Position numbers and translations under genes: made by a program. This document shows positions 42,801-52,959 of a stretch of 64,000 bases of DNA, one piece after another. Origin of the DNA: Pyropia haitanensis (Eukaryota; Rhodophyta; Bangiophyceae; Bangiales; Bangiaceae); assembly GCA_008729055.1 (NCBI GenBank), contig SDUX01000010.1, forward strand, positions 3,852,747-3,916,746, written 5' to 3'. Positions within the stretch are counted from its first letter, which is position 1. Each line of letters opens with the position of its first letter. Under the pieces are notes generated by a model that was not told the origin of the DNA, ran no database searches, and saw only the letters and a list, made by a program, of their open reading frames with translations.

Positions 42801-44896
42801 TGTCACCGGGTTCACGACCGCTACAGTCAACTTGGCAGTTTCGGCAGTGGCTGCTGCATCGGCATCCCCATTGTCGTCCATGCCAAGGCCATCGAGCAGT
42901 TGCACAAACGGAAAGTCGGAGTTCTCAGACTCAACCGCAGGCAGTGGCAGTGGCAACGGTGAGACCTCGGCGGCCACCTTGGAGCAGTCGCCCAGCAACG
43001 GCCGGACTGAAGGCATGAGCGAGGGTAACGCACCCACGTGGCGGGAGGACAGGGAGGATAGCCACGCGTCGGGGGGGGGGGGGGCGGCGGTTCGGCGGCT
43101 CCGATGCTTCCTGGCTGCAGTCGATCCCCCGCTCCACCCCCCGACCGGCCACCCCCAGCGGTCCGCGTCGCCGCCGGAGCGGTTGTGAAGAACGGGTGCA
43201 GCGGCGCCACGCGGCGTGGGCGCTTCGCCGCAGCCGCGGCGACAGGGTTTGAAGCAGTCGACGCACTGCCGTCGAGGGTGCACTGGCCGCTCGCAGGCTT
43301 GGCCAGCCGCACCGCCCGCGCCGGTCGAGCAGACGACTTGCGTCGACTCTCCACAGCGTCGGCACCACTAGCTGCAGGCCGCCCATCTGTCGGCGCCGCC
43401 TCGGCCGCTAATAAGGCGACCGCCTCTGCTGCTGCGCGCGTGGCGCTAACACGTGACGAGCGGCGTGCGCCGAAGATAGGGGCCAGTCGCGGCGCATCGG
43501 TGGTCGCCCCTGTCGGGCCGCCAACCCCGACGTCGACGACGCCTCCGCCGCTGCCGCCGTCGCCGCCGCCACTGCCGTCTGCTTCCGAGCTCCCACCCGA
43601 ACCACCCGCTCCAAGAGGGGCAGGCGACGGGACGGCTGCCTCCGCGTGGGAAGGAGGCGCCAGGTACCAGCGGTCAACGACGTCGCCCGCCGGGCGAGTG
43701 GCGGCCAAGCGCTTGGCCAGGCGGGCAGCCTGGCGCTCATGCGAGGTCGACGGCGTCAATACGACGCCAGGCATGCGTTGGAACGCCCAACCGGGAGGGG
43801 GGGGGGCAGCGGGCGTCCCTGACTGCTGCAGCGCTGCTGCGGCGGCCGGATGGGGGGCACTGCCTGGAAACGTGTCCGCCGACGCACGCACCCCCACCAT
43901 TGCCACCTCCGCTCTTTCTGCCGGAGCGATCGGTGAAGACGCACTGCTCACAAGCCCTGGCGCACGCGCGGTCGCGTCACATGCCGCCGCAGGCCGCGCG
44001 CCCGCACTGACCGGAAGCGGCGGCCCAGCATTGATCTCAACTCCAGCGTCCGATACGGTCGGCGCAGCGGTGCCGACCAGCTGCACAGCATCAGCCGCAT
44101 CGGCAGACGCCACGGGCAACAAGGCGGGCACCAACGGCGCCTCGCCCGCCATCACTGCCGCGGACGCCGCCATGGCCGCCCCCGCCGCCGCTGCCTCTCT
44201 GACCGCCATGGCTGCCCCCATGGCCGCCGTCCCTTTTTCAGCCGCCACTGCGGCTGACGCTTCCGCGTCTGCCGCAGCCTGCGCCGCGTGGGGGGCCACC
44301 ACTGCCGACTTCGCAATGGGGGATGACCCCCGCTTCATCACGTCCACAGCAATGGGGTCGGGGACCGAACACACGGCCACAGAGGAGACGGGCGCCGCCG
44401 ACTCAGGGACAGGTGGCGACACGAGCACAGCGGGCGCATCCTGTTCCGTTGACGGGGCGGCGACCATCCCCACCGCCCCCGTCAGCCTCGCAAGCGGCGG
44501 CGGCGCGCCTACCGTCACCGATGACGGCAATGGTGGCGGCGGCGCGTCACTAGGGGCTGTTAGAACGCTGTCAGCCCCAGGCCCGTCAGTGGCTGCCGGC
44601 TCGCCTCGTGGGGTGCGCCGCCCCTGCTTGGCCGCAGACCCACCCGCACCGCCCGGCGACGCTGCAAAGTAGGCCGTGAGGGGCCGCTGCGGGTGCCCGT
44701 CACCAGCCGCCGGCCCCGCACGCACGCCGGCCGGTGGGGGTAATGGCAGTGGCGGTGACGGCGGCGGCGGTGGCGCCGCCATGGGCACCCCCGACGTAAC
44801 GCCGGTTGCGGCGTTGAGCGAAGCAGGGGCGCCGTGACTAGAGGACGCCGTGGGAGGGACGGCCGGGCGACGCACCGCGGTGGCGGCCGCAGCCAT
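39832..44896 (-). CDS. ELG1: ELG1/ATAD5-like PCNA unloader (RFC-like clamp loader large subunit), two frame changes
   Basis: ELG1/ATAD5 replaces RFC1 in an RFC complex that removes PCNA from DNA after replication. From ATG 44896, the N-terminal half is Ala/Pro-rich with a PCNA-box candidate QRPLTAYF (about residue 69) and a conserved-looking APLHPFF. The frame changes at the G run about 43068-43084. The AAA+ part then reads AWVDLYQARAGVG...LASWIRRFYG, Walker A FAVLTGPTASGKTAVVYAVA (about 880), EVSAATIRSSGRGLLDRLAE with ATQSQ typical of ATAD5, Walker B LVLLDDAETLLADERLFW (about 965), and PVIFTVNGLD. A second change at the C run about 41589-41600 leads into the lid helix RDLRAAVNALQFWGT and a long divergent C-terminus. 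Adding one base at each site gives 1688 aa. The gene looks intact apart from these homopolymer breaks. Confidence 0.87.
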
Positions 44897-45581
44897 GCGC
44901 GGATGGGGGACAGAAGGAGCTGGGACAAGGTGGGAAAAAGAAGCACAGGAGTCGAGTAGAAGAGAACAAGGGGGGGAGGCCGACCAGGCTCGACGCGAGC
45001 ACGGAGCGTCGTTGGAAGACCTCCCCAGGCGAGGAAGGGGGGTGACACAGCCAGGGAGAAGGCCGCTATCAAAGCAACGACCGGGAAGGACACCCTCCCG
45101 TGGTCCGTCAACGACGTCCCGCCCACAGCGCATCAACGGCGCGTGAGCGACGAGGGCAGCGCGTCGAGTGGAGGCGGTGTCGGTCGTGCATCCGACGAAT
45201 TGGCGCGCGACCCAGTGACAGCGCTTTTCGGGGCGGTGGCGGGAAGGACGCCACACTAGTAGCCCCCCTTCTCATCCGCAGGCGAATGGATGATGGTGCG
45301 GAGCTCTTTGTCCCAAGCAGATGAGCGGCGGCGGGAGAAGGGGACGGTATTGCAGAGCGAGCTGACCTCTTCCTCGCCCACCAACACTGCTTCACCTTGT
45401 GACAGGCTGTCAACAGGAGCGCCCAGGTGCCAGGTATAGTTTATTTTCTCTTTCCCATCATGCCATGTGTACGATCAGTTCTTCCCTCCTGTCCATCCCG
45501 TGCCTCTCGCTTCATCACTCATCCGCTGTCCCCCGCCCCCCCTCTTTGGCTTGTCAAGCTCGTGGCCGTGCACCATTAACA
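44897..45581. other. Intergenic between ELG1 and superoxide dismutase genes
   Basis: 685 bases containing the ELG1 promoter (minus strand) and the dismutase 3' flank. A T-rich patch at about 45437-45500 is likely 3' UTR or terminator DNA. No gene recognised. Confidence 0.5.
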
Positions 45582-46232
45582 CTAGTGGCGGTTGCTGTTG
45601 TTCACCCACGAGTGCCACCGCTTACTGTAGCGGTCCTTGGAGGATACGCTCTCAAACGACGGGCGCGGTGTGGGCGTCGGCGGCAGCGCCACCCCGAGCA
45701 CGCACTGCGCCAGCCGCGATCCCGCGTTGCCCGTCGGCTGGCCCCCGTCGTCGCGCGTGGCGTGGATGATGAGCCCGCGCCCTTGCACAAGGCGCGTGTT
45801 CACCAGCCGAGCCACCTGCCGTCGGACGACGGACATGCCGCCGCTGCTCGCGACGGGGAGGTTGCCAAGGTCCCCCACGTGCAGCGGCCACCGCCCTGGC
45901 AGGCCGTGTTTGACGTTCTGCGGGTTGAAGTGCCCGCCCGTGGCCGTCCCGTCATCGGCGGAGATGTCGCCCGCCTCATGGATGTGCCAGGCGTGGGTGC
46001 TGCCGGGAGGCAGGCCCGTAATGGTCGCCTCCAGGATCGAGCCGCACTGGTTTCCGGTTCGGGGGACAATCGACACCGTGCCAGCGACAGAGTTCCCCTT
46101 GGTGGGCGTCAGGGTGCACGTCAGGGCTGGGCCGGTGTTGGTGCGGCAGAGGCGGGCAGCGGTGACAGAGCCGGCCAGGAGAGCTGTGGCGACGATGGAG
46201 GCGCCCAGGGTGGCCGCCAAGCGGGTGAACAT
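45582..46232 (-). CDS. Secreted Cu/Zn superoxide dismutase
   Basis: This enzyme converts superoxide to oxygen and hydrogen peroxide. The 216-residue protein starts with a clear signal peptide (MFTRLAATLGASIVATALLA, then GSVTAA), so it should act outside the cell or in an endomembrane lumen. All metal ligands are visible: HAWHIHEAG (two Cu histidines, about residue 80), GGHFNPQNVKHG (bridging and Zn histidines), HVGDLGN (Zn His and Asp), and GRGLIIHATRDDGG (Cu His, about 150). The active-site Arg (GNAGSRLAQ) and the Cys pair (QCGSIL and AQCVLG) are kept. An extra Cys pair near the N-terminus (RLCRTN, LTCTL) and a Ser/Arg-rich tail of about 35 residues after the beta barrel are unusual. The stop is TAG. 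Confidence 0.97.
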   Translation of the reverse strand: MFTRLAATLGASIVATALLAGSVTAARLCRTNTGPALTCTLTPTKGNSVAGTVSIVPRTGNQCGSILEATITGLPPGSTHAWHIHEAGDISADDGTATGGHFNPQNVKHGLPGRWPLHVGDLGNLPVASSGGMSVVRRQVARLVNTRLVQGRGLIIHATRDDGGQPTGNAGSRLAQCVLGVALPPTPTPRPSFESVSSKDRYSKRWHSWVNNSNRH

Positions 46233-49080
46233 CTTGGTAAGGGGTGAAAGAGACGGGAGGTGGGGAGGGGAAGCAGAAGAGAAGAGTGAGGTGTGAGAGG
46301 AGGGGGGGACGGGAAAGCGCGCTGGTGTACCGGGCTGCTGCGTCGTGTGCGGGCCGTGCCGACTCGGGGAGTGTGTGCAGGATGGTCCGAGGCTAATAAC
46401 ACGGGGACGAGCTCCCGTAGCGGCTTATCAAGGCACCAGTAACAGACACCACCCCTTCCTCACCCCCCCCCTCCCCCTCCCCTTCATCCCCCCCAGCAAC
46501 CCGCCCTGTGCAACTCCACGAGACTGCGACTGCAACGCAAGCACCCGGACCAACGCGCGAGCCCGCAGCGTGGCCTTCTCTGGTGCGATTGGAGCTTGGG
46601 CATCCGACACGTCCGGAGAGTGCCCGTTCCCTGTCGGCCCCCCCTCCCCCGCGCCCCCCCGTGCAAGATTTCCTCTCGATACCGATTGCAAGGCGGAGAG
46701 CGAGTCATGGACGCCTGGCTCCAGGTATGCTGGGAAGGGGGGCGGGGAGGGAGAGGCGGACGGGTGACAGTGCGTTGTCTTCGCGCTATAAAAGACACCC
46801 CCGTCAACCCCTTTGCACAGATGGCCATAGGGCCGCCAAATGACGCCATAGTAGGAACGAAGGGTGGAGGGGTAGGGATGGAGCTGCCTGCTGGGCGTCG
46901 AGTGGCAGCCGCCGCGCGTTGCGGACGTTTGGTCCAGTGTTGGGACCAGCGGCCTCGAGGCGCAAGACCCTCCGTGACTTGTTCCCGCCCGCTGTAAAAA
47001 TAGTAGGCGAGGACGAGGAGCGCCTTCACGAAAGACTGCCCTGCTGGTGTTCGCCCCCCCACCCCCCTCTGGCATGCCCCACCGCGCTCGTCGGCGGGGA
47101 TACCATGGCACATGACAGCCCGTGACACCCACGGTGCGTGCGCCGGCTCCTTGCCCTCCTCCTGCCCCCGCTGTACTTCCAGCACACTCACATGCCCCCG
47201 TGGCCCGCCTAGCCAAGCTCCTGATACACGCCCATCGCCCCCACCAGACGCCGTCTCCCAATCAATGCCCCATCCCAACCCTCCGTGTGGCCGCTGGCGC
47301 GCCGCTCCCTCGGTCCCCACCGTCGAGGCACACGCCCGCCGCGGCCACTGCTGCGGCCTTCTTGTCACCACCGCGACAGGGAGCGGGGGGAGGCACGCGC
47401 CGGTCTGCCACCTGCGCCCTCCCATCGCGGGAGCTCTGTCAGGAGAGCCACGCCAAACGCACCGCGGCCGGAAAGGGAGTAACCTTTAGTGGCCGATGCA
47501 CAGGCTACCCCCACAGACTTCCCCCAACAGAGAGCGCACCCCGCTCCTCCCCCCCCCCCTCGCCGGCGCGCCGTCGGGCGGCAATACAATGCCCTGAGAT
47601 ACATCCACTTGTGGCGGCCGACTGTCCTCGGCTGGGTCACCCGGAGGTGGTATTGGACAGAGGGAAGCTCCGAAAGGGTGCCAAGAGCATGCGACGTGGG
47701 GGGAGGGGGTCGCGTCGCGTCGTGCGGCCACGGTCGTGCACGACGACGGGCTCATCGGCTGACCGCTGTCGCACCGAGCCAGACGGGGCACTGTTGAGCT
47801 CATACGGAGAGAAGCGTCGGCCAGTCAGCGATGGGGAACGGGGCAACGCTGCTGGTGCACGTTCCGTTTGCCTTGCGGCCTTGCTGCCAGTATCCTGGTC
47901 ACACGAGCTGGTCTCGAGGTATCTCGATAGCAGAGGTCAACTCCACTGTCACACACTTTCGGCAACCACCCGAAGTACTGCACACTACAGCTCACAACGT
48001 GCGTGTCGTCGGTCCGTGCAACGTGAAGTAGTTACTCAATAGGAATGGGGGAACATCCGCTCTGCGTTTTCGGTCAGTCGTCGACCTGCAAGAGTGTTTC
48101 ACCAGCCGAGCGTTTTGACGTGGCCAAGAACAGGAGAAAGGGTAGCACGCCTCGCACATGAGGGGAAAGCGCGGGGGGCGGAGGCAACCAAACCTACACA
48201 GTCCGCCACTGTTTGCCACCGTCAGCGACGGCGGTGTCAAGCTGGCATGGAGCACACTCCTCTGCAGAGGGCGAGTCCAAACGCATCGAGCCAATCCAAA
48301 CAGCAGAGCGGTGGGAGCAGGACGGCGGGCCACAGGGGGAGGTGTCCATGCAAAACCGCGGGAGGGGCCACCGGGCGGGTCAGTCCGCCATGGCTCCCTG
48401 CGCGCACAGAATGACGATGGCGTCTACCAGCTGGGTGGTTGGGCGATGGGGCGACAGCTCGCAGCAGACGCGGAGCTCTTGCACACTCTCGTGTTCCAGG
48501 CCACACGCACCACCCGTGCGGCTGGGATCGCGGTGGGGCGCCTCGGAGGGGCTCCCTGTCTCAACCGCTCCGCGCAATGGTGGGATCTACCATCCCCGGG
48601 TCGCACACAGAAAAAGGGATTGAAGACCGTGCTGTACTGTACGGCAGACCGCGGCGACGCTGGGACCGCCCACCGGCAGCGGCGTGCGCATTCAATGGGC
48701 TGGACCCAGCGGCGCGCCCGTCTGGTGGTGCTGGCCCCCCCTGCGCCACCCGCCGGGAACGAAAAACGACCACATCCGGCGGCAACCCACCTTCACAGTG
48801 CTGCGCATCGGCGTCTGCGGCGCCGACGCGGCGGCGCTCTCCATCCCCGTGACAAGCAGACAAAAAAGGAGGCTAGACCATGGAAAGAGACCTATGCAAG
48901 AGCGCACCCCGCGGTGCCGCCCACCCCAAACCACCCCACGCTCACGACAAGCAATCGACCCCACGCTCCGTGCGCGAGCTCCGCCAATGACGCCGGCAAA
49001 GACACACCGGGTGCCGCGACCACTCTGGTTGTCGAGTGCAGCCCGCTTCAACCCCCCCCCCACGGTCCCCTTGCGGGCGT
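46233..49080. other. Gene-poor intergenic region (2.8 kb)
   Basis: No gene supported on either strand. The first 250 bases are purine-rich on the plus strand (pyrimidine-rich upstream of the dismutase start on its own strand). Open frames at 46428-47425 (-) and 47122-49126 (+) have scrambled composition and no motif. Confidence 0.5.
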
Positions 49081-49562
49081 TCAGCCTCGCCGTCCCCCCG
49101 CTCGCCACCCCCACCGGGGCTCGTAGGTGTGCCAGCCGACCACCACCGGCCCTTGACCGTCCGGTGCGGTCGCGCTGCCGCCCTCGGCGGCACCCACCCC
49201 GGCCTCGGCGGCCGCCGCCGCGGCAGGAGCGGCAGCGGCCGCCGCCGCCGCGTCGGCAGCGGCGGCCGGAAACGGCCGCCCCGTGTTGCCCGCCTCGTAG
49301 CCGTTCCAGCTGCCACCCGGCACGTACAATACCGCCGCGGGCGTGGCGGCCGCGGCCGCGGTGGTGCCCGCAGCGGCGGCGGCGGCGGCGGCGGCCGCCG
49401 CCGCCGCGGCCGCCTCTGCCACGGCGGCAGCGTCGGCCGCCCGCGGAGCGACGCCGTGCCAGCTCCCGCCCGGCACGTACGCGCCGCCGCCGGCGCGGGC
49501 GGCCGCCGCCGCCACCGCCGCCGCCGCCCGCCCCACCGCCCGCCGCACCACCGCCGACGCGC

Positions 49563-49615
<53 letters not shown>

Positions 49616-49908
49616 CCGCCGTCGGCGGCGGCGGCCTCGGCGTGTGGCGCCGCGACGGGGGCGGCCGCGGCCGCCGCGGCGGCCGGCCAGCCGCCGCCGT
49701 ACGGCCCCCGGTCGGGGGCGGCGGCGGCCGCCGCCGGCACCGCCGCCGCGTGCACCGCCGCGGGGGCTGCCAGCAGCGCCGCCGCCGCGACGACCGCAAC
49801 GGCCGCGGCGGCTAGGACGGTAGGGGGGGGGGGCGATGGGGACGGCGGCGGGGGGGGGGGGGGGGAGGAGGGGGGGGGGGAGCGCCCGCGGCGAGCCCGA
49901 CGCGCCAT
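49081..49908 (-). CDS. Orphan Ala-rich secreted or lumenal protein with two PGGSW motifs
   Basis: I do not recognise this 275-residue protein. The ATG at 49908 opens a basic/proline N-terminus (MARRARRGRSPPP), then a hydrophobic segment (TVLAAAAVAVVAAAALLAAP) ending in an A-X-A-like site, as in a signal or lumenal-targeting peptide. A poly-Pro run (encoded by about 50 bases of GGC repeat near 49566-49613) is followed by two copies of a motif, AYVPGGSWHGVA and LYVPGGSWNGYEAGN, about 60 residues apart in an Ala-rich helix-like background. The end is PVVVGWHTYEPRWGWRAGG. The repeated non-Ala motif in one frame supports real coding; the frame across the G runs near 49820-49880 is uncertain. Confidence 0.45.
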
Positions 49909-51942
49909 GGCGGCGGTGGTCTGCCGGCTAGACGTGGTGGCAAGGGGGTCCCAGTGGGGAGGGCGGTGGAGGCAGCGGCAGCAGCGCGGGGGGGAAAGCG
50001 GACGGCACTGGACGGCACCGGCCCAGCAGCTCGGCACGTCAGTGCACGGGGAGGGGAAAGACAGGGTGCCCGGGTCGCGCCCACCGCCGTCGACGGCGTG
50101 CCAACAGCTGGCCGCCGTGCCATCTTGTAGTCGCCGCGAGCAGCACGCGGGCGGCCACGCCAGACTCGCCGCCCCCGACGACCCCCCCCCCCCCCCCCCC
50201 CACCCATCCCGACCACCCTGCCCCGCACCCCCCCCCCCCCCACCCCCCCGCTACCTCTGCCCACCACCACCACCCCCCCCCCCCTCCCCGCCGCGTGCCG
50301 CACGCCCCCCAACCGGCGCGCTCCCACAGACGCCACACACAACACACGGCGACGGGGTGGCACCCCCCCCCCCCCCCCCCCCCCCGTGGGGTGCACCCCC
50401 ACCCCCCCACCGGTCGACGCGCGCCGCGCGCCGCGCGTCGCGTGCCGCCGCCGGCGGCCGCGCGGCGGGCCGCCGCCGCCGCCGCCGCCGCGGCGGCGGC
50501 GGCGGGTGCGGCGGCGGGTGCGGCGGGTGCGGCTGCGGCGGCGGGGCGGCGGGCGGCACACGGGCGGGCGCGCCGCGGCGGCGGCGGCGGCGGCGGCCGC
50601 CGCGGTGCGGCGCCCCGTGCACGGGCGGGGGCAGGGAGGGCGGCCGCCGCGCGGCGCGGGGCGCGCGGCGGCGCGGCCGCGGCGGGCGCCCTCCCCCCCC
50701 CCCCCCCCCCAACGCACGCACCCCCCCTGCCGTTGGGCGCCGTCCCCCCCCCCCCCCCCCCACCCCCCCCCCCGCGACGCACCCCCCCCCCTACCAGCGG
50801 CGGCGGGGCGTTGCCAACGCCCGCCGTCGCGCCGCGCATGGCGGGCAGAGGCGGGGACGGCACGCCGCCGCCGCCGCCCGCCGCCGCGTCCCACCGCCGC
50901 CGCCGCCCACCGCCGCCGCCGCCGCCGGTGGGCGCGCACCGCACCGCCGCCGCCGCCGGCGGGCGCGCACCCCACCGCCGCCGCGGCCGCCGCGGCCGCC
51001 GCCGCGCCACCCGCCGCCGCCGCGCCGTGCGGGCGGCGCGCGGACCCCCCCCCCCCCCCACCCCCCCCCACCGCCCCACACAGCGCCGCGGGTGGCGCCG
51101 TCTGCACGGCGTGCCCCCACGGTGCCCCCCCCCCCCCCCCCCCCCGCGGCGCCGCTCCCCTCGTGCAGCCGGCGTGGACCGCCACGGGCCGCCACTGCGC
51201 ACGCCGCGGCGGCGGCAGCCCGCCGCCGTGCCGCCGCCGGCCGTCGGGTGGGGGTGGGAGGCGGGGGGGGGGGGGGGGTGGGAGGGTGGGATGGAGGGGA
51301 CGCCCACCCCGTGGTGGCGGGTCAAGGGGGGGGGGGGGAGAGGGGGGGGGGGAACGCCGCGCCGCCCGGCGGCCGCCGCGGTGCGCCGCGCGCGCGCACC
51401 GTGACGGTGGCGGCGGCGGCGGCGGCGGGGGCGGCTGGGGCGGCCGCCCGCCGCCGCGGGTGGTGGCGCCCCATGGGGGATCCGCGGCGGCGCGCCGCGC
51501 CGGCACGCCGGGGTTGTGTAAGACAGTGCAGCTGCCGCCGCCGGCGGGCGGCCGCGGCGGTCGGCCGGCCCGGCGGCCGCCACAGCGCGCGGCGCGGGGA
51601 CGGGCGTGGGCGGGTTGGGAGGGGCGGCCGCCGCGGGGGGGGTGGACGGCCGGCCGCCGACGCCGCCATCCTCGCCCACCGACACGCGGTCGGCGCCACC
51701 CGACGGCGCCCTGCCGCCAGCAGACGAGTGGACAAACCATAGATAGGTGCTTTGCTCGCCGCTAGCTAGGGACCGTCCGCCGCCTGCCTGGCCACCGCAC
51801 CCCCGCCTCGACGCAACGTGGCCGCGGCTCGGCGCCTCTCCCCTCCGCGGCTCGCGGTGGGGATTGGCGCTCGCCCCCCTCCCCCCCACCCGTCCCTTCC
51901 CCCCCCCCCCCCCCCCCCCACCCCCCCCTTCCCTCCCGTACC
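49909..51942. repeat. Low-complexity C/G homopolymer and CCG-repeat region
   Basis: About 2 kb with many C runs of 10-20 bases on the plus strand (for example about 50186-50201, 50369-50385, 50743-50762, 51127-51145) and G runs at about 51259-51277, interspersed with CCG/GCC repeats. Open frames of 370-800 codons exist on both strands, all from lack of A/T. No gene is recognised. Run lengths should be regarded as unreliable. Confidence 0.8.
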
Positions 51943-52959
51943 TTAGCACTGCAGCGGCGCGTGGCGGAACTCGACCCCCCCCCGGACGCTCGCCACAATG
52001 ACCGTCCCCTCAATGTGCCCGTGCGTGCTCGTCAGGTGCGTCCGCGGCGCGAGCACCGCCGCCGGCACGCCCACATTGTCCACCGCCAGCCGCGGGACGC
52101 CACAAAAGGCCAGCACCGTCGCGGCCGGGCGGAAGCCAAAAAAGCCCTTGTCCGCGAGCGCGACCGAGCGGCTGTCGGCGCCGACGCCGCCAATGCCGCC
52201 GCCCGCCGTGCCGCGGCTGCCGTCGACGAGGATGGTCACCCGCCGCGACGCGGCGCCGCGGCCCGTCACCTCGACGGCCGCCGCGGCGGTCAGGTCCGCC
52301 GCGTGGATGCGGCAGATGACGGCCGCCGCGGCGGCGGGGGCGGCGGCGGCGGCAGCGGCGCCGCCGCCTGGGGGGGGGGCCGCCGCCACCCGAAACTCCA
52401 CCCGCCGGTCCGCCGTGATGACCGTCGCGCACGCGGCGGGCGCCGCCGCGCACAGCAGGCCGTGGACGGCGCGGGCGGTGTGGGCGAGCCGCGCAAAGTC
52501 GGGCAGGCTGCCGCGGCCGCCGTCGGGCGCGCACTCGCGGCCGACCGACGCGGGCAGCGCCGGCCGGCGGCGCGGCCGACGGCGGCCGCCGCCGCCGACG
52601 CCGCCGACGCCGCCGCCGCCACGGTCGGCGCCGCCGCCAATGACCACCCGGCCGTTGCTGACCATCCCAGACGTGGCTTTGAGGGTGCCGCCGACGGCGA
52701 GCGCGATGGACCGCGGCGCGCACGCCGGCACGTGGTTGACGGAAAAGGCGGAGAGGCGGGCGTTGGCGGCAACGCCGAGCGGGCCTTGGACTTCGGTGTT
52801 GGCGAGCTCCGCGTCGCCCAGGGAGAGGAGGTTGAAGGCGGTGAGGTCGCGGCACGACGCGAGGGGGGGGGGGGTCGCCGCCCGGGCGGGGGGGGGGACG
52901 CCGGCGAGGGTGGCGAGGAGGGCGGCGGCCGCCGCCGCCGCGACGCGCATGCCCCGCAT
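51943..52959 (-). CDS. Secreted choice-of-anchor-A-like protein
   Basis: The 338-residue protein has a signal peptide (MRGMRVAAAAAAALLATLAG to about residue 28, ending ARA-A) and no later membrane helix. The body resembles the choice-of-anchor A domain of secreted adhesive or cell-surface proteins: LTAFNLLSLGDAELANTEVQ, GPLGVAANARLSAFSVN, LAVGGTLKATSGMVSNGRVV, VIGGGAD, and late beta-strand blocks (VAAVLAPRTHL-type PAAVLAPRTHLTSTHGHIEG, TVIVASVRGGVEFRHAPLQC). These turns are typical of a beta-helix. A Gly/Arg-rich insert of about 30 residues follows the VIGGG strand. Likely role is extracellular matrix or cell wall. Two ATGs, 52959 and 52950, are both possible. Family assignment is from pattern only. 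Confidence 0.72.
   Translation of the reverse strand: MRGMRVAAAAAAALLATLAGVPPPARAATPPPLASCRDLTAFNLLSLGDAELANTEVQGPLGVAANARLSAFSVNHVPACAPRSIALAVGGTLKATSGMVSNGRVVIGGGADRGGGGVGGVGGGGRRRPRRRPALPASVGRECAPDGGRGSLPDFARLAHTARAVHGLLCAAAPAACATVITADRRVEFRVAAAPPPGGGAAAAAAAPAAAAAVICRIHAADLTAAAAVEVTGRGAASRRVTILVDGSRGTAGGGIGGVGADSRSVALADKGFFGFRPAATVLAFCGVPRLAVDNVGVPAAVLAPRTHLTSTHGHIEGTVIVASVRGGVEFRHAPLQC

Noticed and set aside
49343..51742. Open frame of about 800 codons on plus, with overlapping 640-codon frames on minus
   Set aside because: All are strings of Pro/Arg/Gly/Ala from C/G-only DNA; no motif, and both strands are equally open.
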